Source: Microbacter sp. GSS18 (GTDB taxonomy: Bacteria > Actinomycetota > Actinomycetes > Actinomycetales > Microbacteriaceae). Taken from it: a stretch of 64,000 nt of DNA. How positions within the stretch are numbered: position 1 is the stretch's first letter; every line of letters starts with the position of its first letter. The stretch is from contig CP119753.1 in the NCBI GenBank assembly GCA_029319145.1, positions 310,001-374,000 of the forward strand, written 5' to 3'. The translations under genes were made by a program, and so were the position numbers. Under the pieces are notes generated by a model. That model ran no database searches. It saw nothing but the letters and a program-made list of their open reading frames with translations, and had not been told where the DNA came from. Shown piece by piece: positions 8,783-18,989 of this stretch.

Positions 8783-11700
8783 GTGTCCGGATCGTCCGCG
8801 CCGCAGGGCGTCCTCGACCGCTCGGAGCACGCATCGGATGCGCGCACGCTCGTCGACATCCTGTGGGCCACCGCCGCGCGCCACCCCGAGGCGTCCGCCC
8901 TCGACGACGGATCGGGCGCCCTCAGCTACGCCGAGCTGCTGGCGCGCGTGAGCCGCACGGCGCAGCGGCTCGCGGCATCCGGTGTCTCGCGCGGCGATCG
9001 CATCGGCATCCGCATCCCGTCGGGCTCGAAGGACCTCTACATCGCGATCCTGGGCGTGCTCGCGGCCGGGGCCGCGTATGTCCCGGTCGACGCCGACGAT
9101 CCGGACGAGCGGGCGCGGCTGGTGTTCGGCGAGGCGGGCGTGCGCGGCATCATCGGCGCGGGCGGCGTCTACACCCCGGCGGCCGCGTCGGACGACGCCG
9201 GGCTCTTCGCGGGCGACGCGCCGCACCCGGCCACGCAGCCGATCGCGCTGACGCTGCCCCCGACCCCGGACGACGACGCGTGGATCATCTTCACGTCGGG
9301 GTCGACGGGCGTGCCCAAAGGGGTCGCCGTCACCCACCGCAGCGCGGCGGCGTTCGTCGACGCCGAGGCGGCCCTGTTCCTGCAGGGCGAGCCCCTCGGC
9401 CCCGCCGATCGCGTGCTCGCGGGCCTGTCGGTCGCCTTCGACGCCTCGTGCGAGGAGATGTGGCTGGCGTGGCGGCACGGTGCGTGCCTCGTGCCGGCGC
9501 CGCGCTCGCTCGTGCGCTCGGGCGAGGACCTGGCGCCGTGGCTCATCCGGCAGGGGATCACGGTCGTCTCCACCGTCCCCACGCTGGCGTCGATGTGGCC
9601 CGAGGAGGCCATCGAGAACGTCCGCCTGCTGATCTTCGGCGGCGAGGCGTGCCCGCCCGAGCTCGCCGCGCGTCTGGCCGCCGACGGCCGCGAGGTGTGG
9701 AACACGTACGGTCCCACCGAGGCGACGGTCGTCGCGTGCGCCGCGCCGCTCGGCGCCGAGGGTCCGGTGCGGATCGGGCTGCCGCTGGACGGCTGGGTCC
9801 TCGCCGTCGTCGACGAGCAGGGCCATCACGTCCCCGACGGCGGCGTCGGCGAGCTGATCATCGGCGGCGTGGGCCTGGCCCGCTACCTCGATCCTCAGAA
9901 GGACGCCGAGAAGTACGCGCCCATGCCGACGCTCGGCTGGGACCGCGCCTACCGCTCGGGCGATCTCGTGCGCTACGAGCCCGCGGGCCTCGTCTTCCAG
10001 GGCCGGGCCGACGACCAGGTCAAGGTCGGCGGGCGCCGCATCGAGCTCGGCGAGGTCGAGAGCGCGCTGCAGGATCTGCCCGGCGTCACCGCCGCGGCCG
10101 CGGCCGTGCGCACGACCGAGGCGGGCGTGCCGATCCTCGTCGGCTACCTCGTCACCGGGGGAGACGAGTCCTTCGACCGCGGGTTCGCGCGGACGCTCCT
10201 CGCCGACCGGCTCCCTGCGGCGATCGTGCCCCTGATCGCCGTCGTGGACGAACTCCCCGTCCGCACGTCCGGCAAGGTCGACCGGGCCGCCCTGCCCTGG
10301 CCGCTGGCGGGCGTCGAGACCGCCGCCGCGGCGCTGTCTCCGGCCGAGGCCTGGATCGCCGAGCAGTGGCAGGCCGTGCTCGGGGTCGCCCCGTCCGACC
10401 GCAAGGCGGACTTCTTCGACCTCGGCGGCGGCTCGCTGTCGGCGGCTCAGCTCGTCTCGCGCCTGCGCACCCGCGTGCCGGAGTTCTCCGTCGCCGACGT
10501 CTACGACATGTCGCGTCTGGGGAGCATGGCCAAGGCCCTCGGCGACATCGACGAGGACGCGCCGGACAGCTACCGAAGACCCGAGCCGACGCCCCGTCGC
10601 ACGCAGTGGATCCAGACGCTCCTGGGGGTGCCGCTGTTCATCCTGTCGGGTGTGCGATGGCTGCTGTACCTGCTCACCGCCTCGACGCTGCTGCAGCTGA
10701 CCCCGGGCTTCGACGGCCTCCCGCACGTCCCGTGGTGGGTGCTCGTGATCGGTCTGGTCGTGTTCGCGACGCCGTTCGGACGCATGACGATCGCCGCGCT
10801 GAGCGCCCGGGCGCTGCTGTCCGGCGTCCGCCCCGGCGACTACCCGCGCGGCGGCGCCGTCCACCTGCGTCTGTGGCTGGCCGAGCAGATCGCCGACCAG
10901 ATCGACGCCGTCGGGCTCGCCGGCGCGCCGTGGGTGACGTACTACGCTCGCGCGCTCGGCGCGAAGATCGGCCGCGACGTCGACATGCACACGCTTCCGC
11001 CGGTGACCGGCATGCTCGAGATCGGCGACGGCGCCGCCATCGAACCCGAGGTCGACCTGACCGGAACGTGGATCGACGGCGACGTCGTGCGCATCGGCGA
11101 AGTGCGCATCGGCGCCGACGCCACGGTGGGCGCGCGCAGCACGCTCGCGCCCGGCACGCGCATCGGCCGCCGGGCCGAGATCGCCCCGGGCTCGGCGGTG
11201 TTCGGCCGCGTCAAGGCCGACCAGGCCTGGGCGGGGTCGCCCGCCGTGCGCGTGGGCGAGCTGACGGGAGACTGGCCCGACCACCGCGCGGCGGTCCCGC
11301 GCCGCTGGCTGTGGGCGTACGCGGCGTCGTCCGTCGCGCTGGGGCTGCTGCCCATCGCCGCGTTCGCCGTCGGAGCGCTCGTCCTCGCGCAGGGCATGCG
11401 CGGCGCCCCCGATCTCGCGTCGGCCGCCGGACAGGCCTTCGCCTGGCTCGTCCCGGCGGTGCTCGTGGTCGGCGTGGTCTTCGCGGCATCCGTCGTCCTG
11501 CTCGTGCGCCTGCTCTCGATCGGACTGACCGAGGGCACGCACCCGGTGCGCAGCCGCATCGGCTGGCAGGCCTGGTCGATCGAGCGTCTGCTCGACTCCG
11601 CCCGCACGATGCTCTTCCCGCTGTACTCGAGCCTGTTCACGCCGGTGTGGCTGCGGATGCTGGGCGCGAAGGTCGGCCGTGACGTCGAGGCGTCGACGGT

Positions 11701-12715
11701 GCTGCTGATCCCGTCGCTCACCACGATCGCCGACGGCGCGTTCCTCGCCGACGACACCATGGTCGCCTCCTACGAGCTGCACCGCGGATGGCTGCGCCTC
11801 GGGCGGGTGCGCATCGGCAAGCGCGCGTTCCTCGGCAACTCCGGCATGGCCGCCCCCGGCCACCGCGTTCCCAAGGACGGCCTCGTCGCCGTGCTCTCGG
11901 CGGCGCCGGCCAAGGCCAAGGCGGGGTCGTCATGGCTGGGGTCGCCCGCCGTGCGCCTGCGCCGCGTCACGGCATCCGGCGACACCGGGCGCACCTACGA
12001 CCCGCCGTTCGGGCTCAAGCTCGCGCGCGCCGGGTGGGAGCTGCTCCGGTGCATCCCGGTGGTGGTCGGCTGCGCCATCGGGCTGGGCGTGATCTTCGCG
12101 CTCGCCGCCCTGTGGGAGGGCGTCGGTCCGGTCTGGACGCTCCTGCTGTCGGGGGTGGTGATGCTCGCGGCCGGCGCCGTCGCCGCGCTCCTGACGACGG
12201 CTGCCAAATGGGTCCTCATCGGCGCGATCCGGGCGGGCGAGCATCCGCTGTGGTCGAGCTTCGTGTGGCGCACCGAGGTGTCGGACACGTTCACCGAGAT
12301 GGTCGCGGCGCCGTGGTTCGCGCGGTCCGCGGCCGGAACCCCCGCGCTGGCGATGTGGCTGCGCACACTCGGCACGAAGGTCGGCCGGGGGGTGTGGTGC
12401 GACAGCTACTGGCTCCCAGAGCCGGACCTCGTCACCCTCGGCGACGGCTCGACGGTCAACCGCGGCTGCGTTGTGCAGACGCACCTCTTCCATGATCGAA
12501 TCATGAGCATGGACACCGTCGAACTCGAAGCCGGGGCGACCCTCGGCCCGCACAGCGTCGTCCTTCCCGGCGCCACGATCGGAGCGCACGCCACCGTGGG
12601 GCCGGCGTCGCTGGTCATGCGCGGCGAGGGCGTGCCCGTCGGGTCCCGCTGGAGCGGCAACCCCATCGGCCCGTGGCGCGCCGTCAAGGTCCGCGCCTAC
12701 CAGTCGACATCGTGA
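8783..12715 (+). CDS. Pls-type poly-amino-acid synthetase (NRPS-like; probable lysine-activating)
   Basis: The 1310-residue protein has the layout of epsilon-poly-L-lysine synthetase (Pls; about 1319 aa in Streptomyces albulus). The adenylation domain (about 30-510) has FTSGSTGVPKG near 170, NTYGPTEAT, YRSGDLVRY and the catalytic Lys in RTSGKVDRA. A carrier domain has its Ser at 551 in DLGGGSLSAAQ. After about residue 608 come membrane helices enclosing three tandem soluble domains with hexapeptide, left-handed-helix repeats. There is no condensation or thioesterase domain. By hand alignment the pocket residues read D-A-E-S-I-G-T-V-V-K, close to the lysine code. The GTG start is one base after the H1-like gene. 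The product is inferred to be an epsilon-linked lysine or related cationic polymer. Confidence 0.88.
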   Translation: MSGSSAPQGVLDRSEHASDARTLVDILWATAARHPEASALDDGSGALSYAELLARVSRTAQRLAASGVSRGDRIGIRIPSGSKDLYIAILGVLAAGAAYVPVDADDPDERARLVFGEAGVRGIIGAGGVYTPAAASDDAGLFAGDAPHPATQPIALTLPPTPDDDAWIIFTSGSTGVPKGVAVTHRSAAAFVDAEAALFLQGEPLGPADRVLAGLSVAFDASCEEMWLAWRHGACLVPAPRSLVRSGEDLAPWLIRQGITVVSTVPTLASMWPEEAIENVRLLIFGGEACPPELAARLAADGREVWNTYGPTEATVVACAAPLGAEGPVRIGLPLDGWVLAVVDEQGHHVPDGGVGELIIGGVGLARYLDPQKDAEKYAPMPTLGWDRAYRSGDLVRYEPAGLVFQGRADDQVKVGGRRIELGEVESALQDLPGVTAAAAAVRTTEAGVPILVGYLVTGGDESFDRGFARTLLADRLPAAIVPLIAVVDELPVRTSGKVDRAALPWPLAGVETAAAALSPAEAWIAEQWQAVLGVAPSDRKADFFDLGGGSLSAAQLVSRLRTRVPEFSVADVYDMSRLGSMAKALGDIDEDAPDSYRRPEPTPRRTQWIQTLLGVPLFILSGVRWLLYLLTASTLLQLTPGFDGLPHVPWWVLVIGLVVFATPFGRMTIAALSARALLSGVRPGDYPRGGAVHLRLWLAEQIADQIDAVGLAGAPWVTYYARALGAKIGRDVDMHTLPPVTGMLEIGDGAAIEPEVDLTGTWIDGDVVRIGEVRIGADATVGARSTLAPGTRIGRRAEIAPGSAVFGRVKADQAWAGSPAVRVGELTGDWPDHRAAVPRRWLWAYAASSVALGLLPIAAFAVGALVLAQGMRGAPDLASAAGQAFAWLVPAVLVVGVVFAASVVLLVRLLSIGLTEGTHPVRSRIGWQAWSIERLLDSARTMLFPLYSSLFTPVWLRMLGAKVGRDVEASTVLLIPSLTTIADGAFLADDTMVASYELHRGWLRLGRVRIGKRAFLGNSGMAAPGHRVPKDGLVAVLSAAPAKAKAGSSWLGSPAVRLRRVTASGDTGRTYDPPFGLKLARAGWELLRCIPVVVGCAIGLGVIFALAALWEGVGPVWTLLLSGVVMLAAGAVAALLTTAAKWVLIGAIRAGEHPLWSSFVWRTEVSDTFTEMVAAPWFARSAAGTPALAMWLRTLGTKVGRGVWCDSYWLPEPDLVTLGDGSTVNRGCVVQTHLFHDRIMSMDTVELEAGATLGPHSVVLPGATIGAHATVGPASLVMRGEGVPVGSRWSGNPIGPWRAVKVRAYQSTS

Positions 12716-14004
12716 CGTCCCACCACGACGCCTATGCGCCCGGGAGCGGGGACGCGAGCTTCGACGTCGAGTCCTACGACCTCGACATCCGCTACCGGGT
12801 GCGCACGAACCGGCTCGACGGTCATGCGGTCATCAACGCGGAGCTCACCGAGCCCGCCCGCTCGGTGACGCTGGATCTCGTCGGCCTGCGTGTGTCCAAG
12901 CTGAGCGTCGACGGCATCGCGCGCGGCTACGCGCAGAACGGTCGCAAGGTGCGCGTCACCCTGCCGCGCCCCATGGAGGCGGGGGAGCGGTTCTCGATCG
13001 ACGTCGCCTACGGCGGCGCTCCCCGCCCGCGTCGCTCCCGCTGGGGGCTCATCGGCTGGGAGGAGCTCGCCGACGGCGCCCTCGTCGCGGCGCAGCCGAC
13101 CGGAGCGCCCACGTGGTTCCCGTGCAACGACCGCCCCGACGACCGTGCGCGCTACACGATGTCGATCGCGGTCGAGCCCGAATACACCGTCGCCGCCACC
13201 GGGCGCCTCGTCTCGCGCGATCGCGCCGGCGGTCTGCGCGCGTGGCGCTTCGCGTCGAACGTGCCCACGGCGACCTACCTCGCGGCGGTCCACATCGGCC
13301 GCTACACCACCACCGAGCTCGGTTCGGTGGGCGGGATCCCCGTCACGATCAGCCACCCGCCCAACCTGCGCGCGGCCGTCAAGCGCACGTTCGCGCCGGT
13401 GGAGCGGATGCTGCAGACCTTCGTGAGCGCCTTCGGACCGTACCCGCAGGAGCACTGCACGGTCGTGGTGACCCCCGACGAGCTCGAGATCCCGCTCGAG
13501 GCCCAGGGGCTCGTGGTCTTCGGCGCCAACCACCTGGGCCCGGCGCACGAGCGCCTCGTCGCGCATGAACTGGCGCATCAGTGGTTCGGCAACAGCGTCG
13601 GCGTCGCGCATTGGCGCGACATCTGGCTCAATGAGGGCTTCGCGTGCTACGCCGAGTGGATCTGGGCCGAGGCGGCGGGCGGTCCGACCGCGGCCGAGAG
13701 CGCCGCCAACCACTACGAGCGCATCGCGGCGCTGCCGCAGGACCTCGTCATCTCCGATCCCGGACCCGACCTCATGTTCGACGACCGTGTGTACAAGCGG
13801 GGCGCGCTCGCGCTGCACGCGCTGCGCGCCCACCTCGGCGACGCCACGTTCTTCGACCTGCTGAGGCGGTGGTGCCGCCTGCGCCATCACCACACCGCGA
13901 CCGACGCCGACTTCCGAGAGCTCGCGACAGGCATCGGGGGACCAGCCGCCGAGCACCTGCTCGCTTCGTGGCTCGACGAGGAGGAGCTCCCGGCGCCGGC
14001 CTGA
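12712..14004 (+). CDS. M1-family metallopeptidase (aminopeptidase N-like)
   Basis: This 430-residue zinc peptidase carries HELAHQW with zinc ligands H285 and H289 and the third ligand E308 in NEGFACY. The substrate-binding strand GAMEN is replaced by a degenerate EAQGLVV, so specificity may differ from classical PepN. It is short for the family, with only the N-terminal beta domain and the catalytic domain. The GTG start overlaps the stop of the Pls-like gene (GTGA), implying coupled translation. In polylysine producers, aminopeptidases protect against or trim the polymer; a similar role here is inference. No signal peptide is seen, so it is probably cytoplasmic. Confidence 0.88.
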   Translation: MTSHHDAYAPGSGDASFDVESYDLDIRYRVRTNRLDGHAVINAELTEPARSVTLDLVGLRVSKLSVDGIARGYAQNGRKVRVTLPRPMEAGERFSIDVAYGGAPRPRRSRWGLIGWEELADGALVAAQPTGAPTWFPCNDRPDDRARYTMSIAVEPEYTVAATGRLVSRDRAGGLRAWRFASNVPTATYLAAVHIGRYTTTELGSVGGIPVTISHPPNLRAAVKRTFAPVERMLQTFVSAFGPYPQEHCTVVVTPDELEIPLEAQGLVVFGANHLGPAHERLVAHELAHQWFGNSVGVAHWRDIWLNEGFACYAEWIWAEAAGGPTAAESAANHYERIAALPQDLVISDPGPDLMFDDRVYKRGALALHALRAHLGDATFFDLLRRWCRLRHHHTATDADFRELATGIGGPAAEHLLASWLDEEELPAPA

Positions 14005-14020
14005 CCCCGCCGGAACTCGC

Positions 14021-14548
14021 TCACCGCACGAGGAGCGCCGCGCTGACGACGTGACCGTCGGGCCCGGCGAGGTCCAGGACGCGGTACTCCTCACCGTCCG
14101 CGCCCACGCGCGCCAGCATCCTCCCGTCCCCGGCGACGCGGACGCCGACGGCGGCGGGGTCCACCCGGAGCCCCCGCCCGTCGGCCTTGAGCACGGCCTC
14201 GGCGCGCACCCAGTCGCGCACGGTCGCGGCCGTCGCGGGGCCGGTGCCGAACCCGAGTCCGGTGACATCGCGATCAGCGGGCTCGGCGTCGATCCCCAGA
14301 GCGACCACCGGCGGCGCCGCCAGGGCCGCGACGGCGAGATCGCCGCTGTAGGCCACCGAGACGCGCCGCTCGTCGCCGGCGAGGACGACCGGCCCGTGCG
14401 GACCGCCGCAGCGCGGGCACGGGTTGGCGATCGCGGCATCCGCTCCCGCGAGTTCGCGCACGAGGCGCCATGCCGCCTCGCGCCGTGCGGCCGCGGTCGG
14501 CACCCGCGCCCACGCGAGCGCGACGGCGGGCTCGGGGCGCGGCGTCAC
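14021..14548 (-). CDS. 4'-phosphopantetheinyl transferase superfamily protein
   Basis: This 175-residue Sfp-type enzyme transfers phosphopantetheine from CoA to a carrier-protein serine. The magnesium-binding motif is GIDAE, and the second motif WVRAEAVLKADG corresponds to WxxKEAxxK with a changed middle. A Cys pair (NPCPRCGG) at about residues 43-48 is the usual N-terminal substrate-binding stretch. It is the last gene of the minus-strand ppk-nudix-PPTase series, starting 11 bp after the nudix stop, and converges with the peptidase gene. It is the obvious candidate to activate Ser551 of the Pls-like synthetase. The GTG at 14548 was chosen from domain length and proximity to the upstream gene. 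Confidence 0.85.
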   Translation of the reverse strand: MTPRPEPAVALAWARVPTAAARREAAWRLVRELAGADAAIANPCPRCGGPHGPVVLAGDERRVSVAYSGDLAVAALAAPPVVALGIDAEPADRDVTGLGFGTGPATAATVRDWVRAEAVLKADGRGLRVDPAAVGVRVAGDGRMLARVGADGEEYRVLDLAGPDGHVVSAALLVR

Positions 14549-14559
14549 CGGCGGATCGA

Positions 14560-15498
14560 TCAGACCTTGGGCTCGTGGGTCTCGATCGCGATGATCCCCG
14601 ACCCCGGGCTGTCGGCCGACAGGTGGACGACCGAGAACCCGGCCGGCTCCAGACTCGAGGCGCTGCCCAGGTACGACCCTTTGAGCGTGCCGGTGGCCAG
14701 AGCCAGCTCGCGCAGGATGTCGGGCAGCACGGGACCGTGGCTGCACACGACGGCGGGCTTGCGCGCGCGGACCCGCTCGCCGACGACCGTCCGCGCGTCC
14801 GAGTCGCCCTCCTCCCACAGGTCCTGGCTGATCAGCGGGGTCTTGTCGATCTTGCGCCCGAGCACGGCCGACAGCGGCTTGACGGTCTTGACACAGCGCT
14901 CGGCCGGAGAGGAGACGATCTTGCGCACGCCGAACGCCAGGAGTGGACCGACGATCGCGTTGGCCTGCTTGCGCCCGCGCGGCGCGAGCGGACGCAGCGC
15001 ATCGGCCTTGTCCCACTCCTCGCGGTCGAGCGCCTTGGCGTGGCGCAGCACCACGAGAGGGAAGGTCCCCAGGATCCCCTGGTCGACCAGGGCCATGAAG
15101 GTGCGCACGATCTCGACGTCGACGGGATAGCTGAGCTTCTTGATCGCCTTCTTGGGCGTCATCCACTCCAGCGCCGCGATCTCCTTGTTCGGCACGAACG
15201 CCGACACGCGGATCGCGGCATCGGTGGCCTCGGCCGCCCAGTAGTGGACGATCTTGGTGCGCTTGCTCGGCAGCACGTAGCGCGATACGCCGACGGGGAC
15301 GCCGAGCGAGACCCGGATGCCGGTCTCCTCTCGGATCTCGCGCACGGCGGTCTCGGCGAGCATCTCACCGGGGTCGACCTTGCCCTTGGGCAGGGTCAGG
15401 TCGCGGTACTTGGTGCGGTGGATCAGCAGGATGCGCAGCTTGTCGTCCACGACGCGCCACACGACGCCGCCCGCGGCGTACACGGCGGTCTCGGTCAT
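14560..15498 (-). CDS. NUDIX hydrolase fused to histidine phosphatase domain (MutT1-like)
   Basis: The 312-residue protein has an N-terminal NUDIX domain (Nudix box ending REIREETGI) and a C-terminal histidine phosphatase domain opened by VVLRHAKA, with a second His in VVCSHGPVL. This two-domain plan matches mycobacterial MutT1, which clears oxidised nucleotides and can hydrolyse diadenosine polyphosphates. Its ATG overlaps the ppk stop by 4 bp (ATGA), so the two enzymes of phosphoanhydride metabolism are translationally coupled. Confidence 0.9.
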   Translation of the reverse strand: MTETAVYAAGGVVWRVVDDKLRILLIHRTKYRDLTLPKGKVDPGEMLAETAVREIREETGIRVSLGVPVGVSRYVLPSKRTKIVHYWAAEATDAAIRVSAFVPNKEIAALEWMTPKKAIKKLSYPVDVEIVRTFMALVDQGILGTFPLVVLRHAKALDREEWDKADALRPLAPRGRKQANAIVGPLLAFGVRKIVSSPAERCVKTVKPLSAVLGRKIDKTPLISQDLWEEGDSDARTVVGERVRARKPAVVCSHGPVLPDILRELALATGTLKGSYLGSASSLEPAGFSVVHLSADSPGSGIIAIETHEPKV

Positions 15499-17660
15499 CG
15501 CACCGCCCGCGAGCGGCGACGTCGCTGGACCTGCGCCATCATGCGGTCCTGGATGTCCCTCAGCGGCGCGCCGTCGGCATCCAGGGCATGGCGCGTCCAC
15601 ACGCCGTCCGGTCCGAGGTGCCACGAGCTGGTCTCGGGGCTCATGGCGGCGTCGAACAGCGTCAGCAGCTCGCGCTGGTGCGCGGCGTCGACGACGCTGA
15701 CGAGGGCCTCCACGCGACGGTCGAGGTTCCGGTGCATCATGTCGGCGCTGCCGATGTAGATCTGGGGGTCGCCGGCGTTCTCGAACGCGAAGATGCGCGA
15801 ATGCTCGAGGTACCGGCCGAGGATGCTGCGCACCGTGATGTTCTCGCTCATGCCCGCAACGCCGGGTTTGAGCGAGCAGATGCCGCGCACCCACACCTCC
15901 ACGGGGACGCCGGCGATGCTGGCGCGGTAGAGCGCGTCGATGATCTGCTCGTCGACCATCGAGTTGACCTTGATGCGGATGCGGGCGGGCTTGCCCGCCA
16001 CGGCATTGCGCCGCTCGCCCTCGATCAGCTTCAGCAGTCCCTTGCGCAGGTGCAGCGGGGCGACGAGCAGACGCTTGAACTTCTTCTCGATCGCGTAGCC
16101 GCTCAGCTCGTTGAACAGGCGCGTCAGGTCGCGTCCCACCTGCGGGTCGGCGGTGAACAGGCCGAAGTCCTCGTAGATGCGGCTCGTCTTCGGGTTGTAG
16201 TTGCCCGTGCCGACGTGGCTGTAGCTGCGCAGGACCCCGTCCTCCTCGCGGATGATGTTCACGAGCTTGCAGTGGGTCTTCAGGCCCACGAGGCCGTAGA
16301 CGACGTGGACGCCGGCCTTCTCGAGCTTGCGCGCCCACACGATGTTGTTCGCCTCGTCGAACCGCGCCTTGACCTCGACCAGCGCGAGCACCTGCTTGCC
16401 GGCCTCGGCCGCGTCGATGAGCGCCTGCACGACGGGGCTGTCGCCGGACGTGCGGTAGAGGGTCTGCTTGATCGCCAGGACGTGCGGGTCCTTGGCGGCC
16501 TGCTCGAGGAAGGCCTGCACGCTCGTCGTGAACGACTCGTAGGGGTGGTGCACGAGCACGTCGCCCTTGCGGATCGCCGCGAAGATGTCCGAGCGCTCGG
16601 TGGTGTCGCCGGGCTGGAACGCCAGCGCCGTGATGGGCACGTGGGGCTTGTAGTGCAGATCGGGGCGGTCGATGCGCGAAAGATCGAACAGACCCCGAAG
16701 GTCGAGCAGCCCCGGAAGCCGGTAGACCTCCTGAGCGGTGATGTCGAGTTCGCTGATGAGCAGCTCGAGCGTGAGCTCGTCCATGTCCTCCGAGACCTCG
16801 AGCCGGATCGGCGGACCGAAGCGCCGGCGCATCAGCTCGGCCTCGAGCGCCTGGATGAGATTCTCGGTCTCGTCCTCCTCGATGACCATGTCCTCGTTGC
16901 GCGTGAGTCGGAAGGCGTGGTGGTCGAGCACCTCCATGCCGGGGAACAGGTCGCTGAGGTTGTTCGAGATCAGATCCTCGAGCGGCAGGTAGCGTACGCC
17001 GGTGTCGTCGCGCGACACCTCGACGAACCGCGGCATCATCGACGGCACCTTGATGCGCGCGAACTCCTGGCGGCCGGTGCGCGCATTGCGGATACGGATG
17101 GCCAGGTTCAGCGACAGGCCCGAGATGTAGGGGAACGGGTGCGCGGGGTCGACCGCCAGCGGCATCAGCACGGGGAAGACCTGCGAGTGGAAGTGGTCGT
17201 ACAGCCGCGCCCGCTCGTCGTCGGTGAGGTCGCTCCAGTGGACGACGGCGATGCCCGCCTCGGCCAGCTCGGGCTTGACGAGGCTCCGCCACGCCTCGGC
17301 GTGCCGCACCTGCAGCTCATGGGCGAGGGTGGAGATGTCGGCCAGCACATCGGCGGGAGCCCGTCCCACGTTGGTGGGGACCGCGAGCCCGGTGACGATG
17401 CGGCGCTTGAGCCCGGCCACGCGCACCATGAAGAACTCGTCGAGGTTGCTCGCGAAGATCGCCAGGAAGTTGGCCCGCTCCAGCAGCGGCAGCGTCTGGT
17501 CCTCGGCCAGTTCGAGCACGCGCTGGTTGAACGCGAGCCAGCTCAGCTCGCGGTCGAGATACCGCTGATCGGGAAGCTGGTCGTCCGGGGCCTCCTCGAG
17601 TTCGAAGTCGTCGTCGTCTTCGTCTCCGAGACCGGTGTCGAGGACCTCGTGTTCGATCAT
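15495..17660 (-). CDS. ppk: Polyphosphate kinase 1
   Basis: PPK1 reversibly makes inorganic polyphosphate from ATP. The 721-residue length and the domains (N, H, C1, C2) are typical. The autophosphorylated His lies in [10 protein letters not shown], and the N-terminal motif [15 protein letters not shown] is intact. An acidic 30-residue N-terminal tail precedes it. It leads a ppk-nudix-PPTase operon. A PHO-like repeat lies about 20-40 bp upstream of the ATG at 17660. Confidence 0.97.
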   Translation of the reverse strand: MIEHEVLDTGLGDEDDDDFELEEAPDDQLPDQRYLDRELSWLAFNQRVLELAEDQTLPLLERANFLAIFASNLDEFFMVRVAGLKRRIVTGLAVPTNVGRAPADVLADISTLAHELQVRHAEAWRSLVKPELAEAGIAVVHWSDLTDDERARLYDHFHSQVFPVLMPLAVDPAHPFPYISGLSLNLAIRIRNARTGRQEFARIKVPSMMPRFVEVSRDDTGVRYLPLEDLISNNLSDLFPGMEVLDHHAFRLTRNEDMVIEEDETENLIQALEAELMRRRFGPPIRLEVSEDMDELTLELLISELDITAQEVYRLPGLLDLRGLFDLSRIDRPDLHYKPHVPITALAFQPGDTTERSDIFAAIRKGDVLVHHPYESFTTSVQAFLEQAAKDPHVLAIKQTLYRTSGDSPVVQALIDAAEAGKQVLALVEVKARFDEANNIVWARKLEKAGVHVVYGLVGLKTHCKLVNIIREEDGVLRSYSHVGTGNYNPKTSRIYEDFGLFTADPQVGRDLTRLFNELSGYAIEKKFKRLLVAPLHLRKGLLKLIEGERRNAVAGKPARIRIKVNSMVDEQIIDALYRASIAGVPVEVWVRGICSLKPGVAGMSENITVRSILGRYLEHSRIFAFENAGDPQIYIGSADMMHRNLDRRVEALVSVVDAAHQRELLTLFDAAMSPETSSWHLGPDGVWTRHALDADGAPLRDIQDRMMAQVQRRRRSRAVR

Positions 17661-17681
17661 GCCCTCATCATTGCAGGGAGT

Positions 17682-17699
17682 CGTGACGAGAGTGTGAAC
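17682..17699 (-). promoter_or_regulatory. Possible PHO box upstream of ppk
   Basis: CGTGACG (17682-17688) and TGTGAAC (17693-17699) are spaced by 11 bp and resemble the GGTGAAC units at pstS. The match is degenerate (about 5 of 7 in each unit). Regulation of ppk by phosphate starvation is known in streptomycetes, which makes this plausible. Confidence 0.42.
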
Positions 17700-17733
17700 G
17701 GATGTCGCCGCGGCCGCGCGATGGCGGCGGCCG

Positions 17734-18432
17734 TCAGGCCCCGGAGCGCTCGCGCGACGTGGGGAGCTGGTCGTCCTCGTACACGTTGAAGCGGTAGCCG
17801 ACGTTGCGGACCGTGCCGATCAGCTGCTCCAGGTCGCCGAGCTTCGCGCGCAGTCGACGCACGTGGACGTCGACGGTCCGGGTGCCCCCGAAGTAGTCGT
17901 AGCCCCACACCTCGCTCAGGAGCTGCTCGCGCGTGAACACGCGTGAGGGGTGCGTGGCGAAGAAGTGCAGGAGCTGGAACTCCTTGTAGGTCAGATCCAG
18001 CGGCTTGCCGTGGACCTTGGCCGAGTACGACGATTCGTCGATCGTGATGCCCGAGGTCTGGATGCGGCTGGAGACGTGGTCCTTCGACAGCCGGCCGATC
18101 GCCAGCCGGATGCGCGCGTCCACTTCGGCGGGGCCGGCGCTCATCAGGATGACGTCGTCCACGCCCCAGTCGGTGGACACCGCCGTCAGGCCGCCCTCGG
18201 TGACCACGAGGATCAGCGGGGCGTCCAGGCCCGTGGTGTTGAGGATCTTGCACAGCGACTTCGCGCCGACCAGATCCGCGCGCGCGTCGACGAAGATCAC
18301 GTCGGCGCTGGGGGCGTTGACCAGCTGCGCGGGCTCGGCCGGGATCTGCCGCACGCGGTGGCTGAGGAGCTCGAGGGCGGGCAGGACGGAGGAGCCTCCG
18401 TGCGTGGAGCTCAGAACCAGAAGCTGTGCCAA
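17734..18432 (-). CDS. glnR: GlnR-type orphan OmpR-family regulator of nitrogen metabolism
   Basis: The 232-residue protein has an atypical receiver domain (residues 1-115; [19 protein letters not shown] is GlnR-characteristic) and a winged-helix DNA-binding domain ([20 protein letters not shown]). No histidine kinase adjoins it, in keeping with actinobacterial GlnR, which works without phosphorylation. GlnR controls ammonium assimilation genes and interacts with the phosphate regulator. The start is probably TTG 18432: GGGAGG lies 8 bp upstream and no ATG or GTG is available close to the domain start. Confidence 0.88.
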   Translation of the reverse strand: MAQLLVLSSTHGGSSVLPALELLSHRVRQIPAEPAQLVNAPSADVIFVDARADLVGAKSLCKILNTTGLDAPLILVVTEGGLTAVSTDWGVDDVILMSAGPAEVDARIRLAIGRLSKDHVSSRIQTSGITIDESSYSAKVHGKPLDLTYKEFQLLHFFATHPSRVFTREQLLSEVWGYDYFGGTRTVDVHVRRLRAKLGDLEQLIGTVRNVGYRFNVYEDDQLPTSRERSGA

Positions 18433-18565
18433 GACGATGTCCTCCCGACGCAGGCGCGCGCCGTGCTGACCAGTGTAGGGGGTCCGGGGGGAGCGCTCCC
18501 CTCCCTCCTGCGCGGCATCGTGAGGAACACGTGCGCGTCGCGTCCCGGTAGGTGAGAATGGAGGC

Positions 18566-18856
18566 ATGTCCACGCCCGATCTCGCACCGCGCCGGCTCCT
18601 GGGAGGCATCATCGCCGTCTGGGTCGCCGCCGCCGTCATCGCGGTCGCGATCGGCGTGGCGGTGCCCGCGGTGGACCGCACCATGTGGCTCGGGGTGGGA
18701 CTGGGGGTGTGCCTCATCCTCTCGTTCGGGCTGCAGCTGGCGACCGGCCGCTCGCACGGGTTCACGCAGCGCGTCGCCGCGGGCGTGCTCGGCGCCATGG
18801 TCACGATGGGCTTCGTGAGCCTCGGTTTCGCGCTCGCCGCCGTCGTTCCCGGCTAA
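18566..18856 (+). CDS. Small membrane protein, three predicted helices
   Basis: This 96-residue protein has hydrophobic segments at about 13-35, 40-60 and 72-94 and no other recognisable feature. A basic loop (GRSHGFTQR) separates helices 2 and 3. The function is unknown. It is followed after 9 bp by a second, tiny membrane ORF. Confidence 0.75.
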   Translation: MSTPDLAPRRLLGGIIAVWVAAAVIAVAIGVAVPAVDRTMWLGVGLGVCLILSFGLQLATGRSHGFTQRVAAGVLGAMVTMGFVSLGFALAAVVPG

Positions 18857-18865
18857 GGTGGGGGC

Positions 18866-18979
18866 ATGAACCTCGTCGCGCTCGAACTCTTCTTCGTGGG
18901 CCTTCTGGGCCTGGCGTCCCTCGCGATCGTCTTCACGTCGGGCGTCGTGGTCTGGAACCTGTTCCGCGGCCAGCGCTGA
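18866..18979 (+). CDS. Tiny single-helix membrane protein (37 aa)
   Basis: The ATG at 18866 is preceded by GGTGGGGG and opens a 37-residue ORF. It encodes one membrane helix (LFFVGLLGLASLAIVFTSG and following residues) with a short basic tail (FRGQR). It sits 9 bp after the previous gene and 10 bp before the nitrobindin gene, so it fills an otherwise empty slot in a tight operon. The function is unknown. The short length leaves some doubt, but spacing, ribosome-binding site and composition all favour a real gene. Confidence 0.6.
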   Translation: MNLVALELFFVGLLGLASLAIVFTSGVVVWNLFRGQR

Positions 18980-18989
18980 CGGAGGCGCC

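Noticed and set aside
7799..11863. A 1354-codon open frame on the minus strand
   Set aside because: It lies antisense to the H1-like and Pls-like genes, encodes low-complexity Arg/Gly/Ala-rich sequence and has no recognisable motif. Long antisense frames are expected at this GC content.
15588..17789. A 733-codon plus-strand frame opposite ppk
   Set aside because: Its translation is Val/Asp/Arg-rich without domain features, while ppk on the other strand has all expected motifs.
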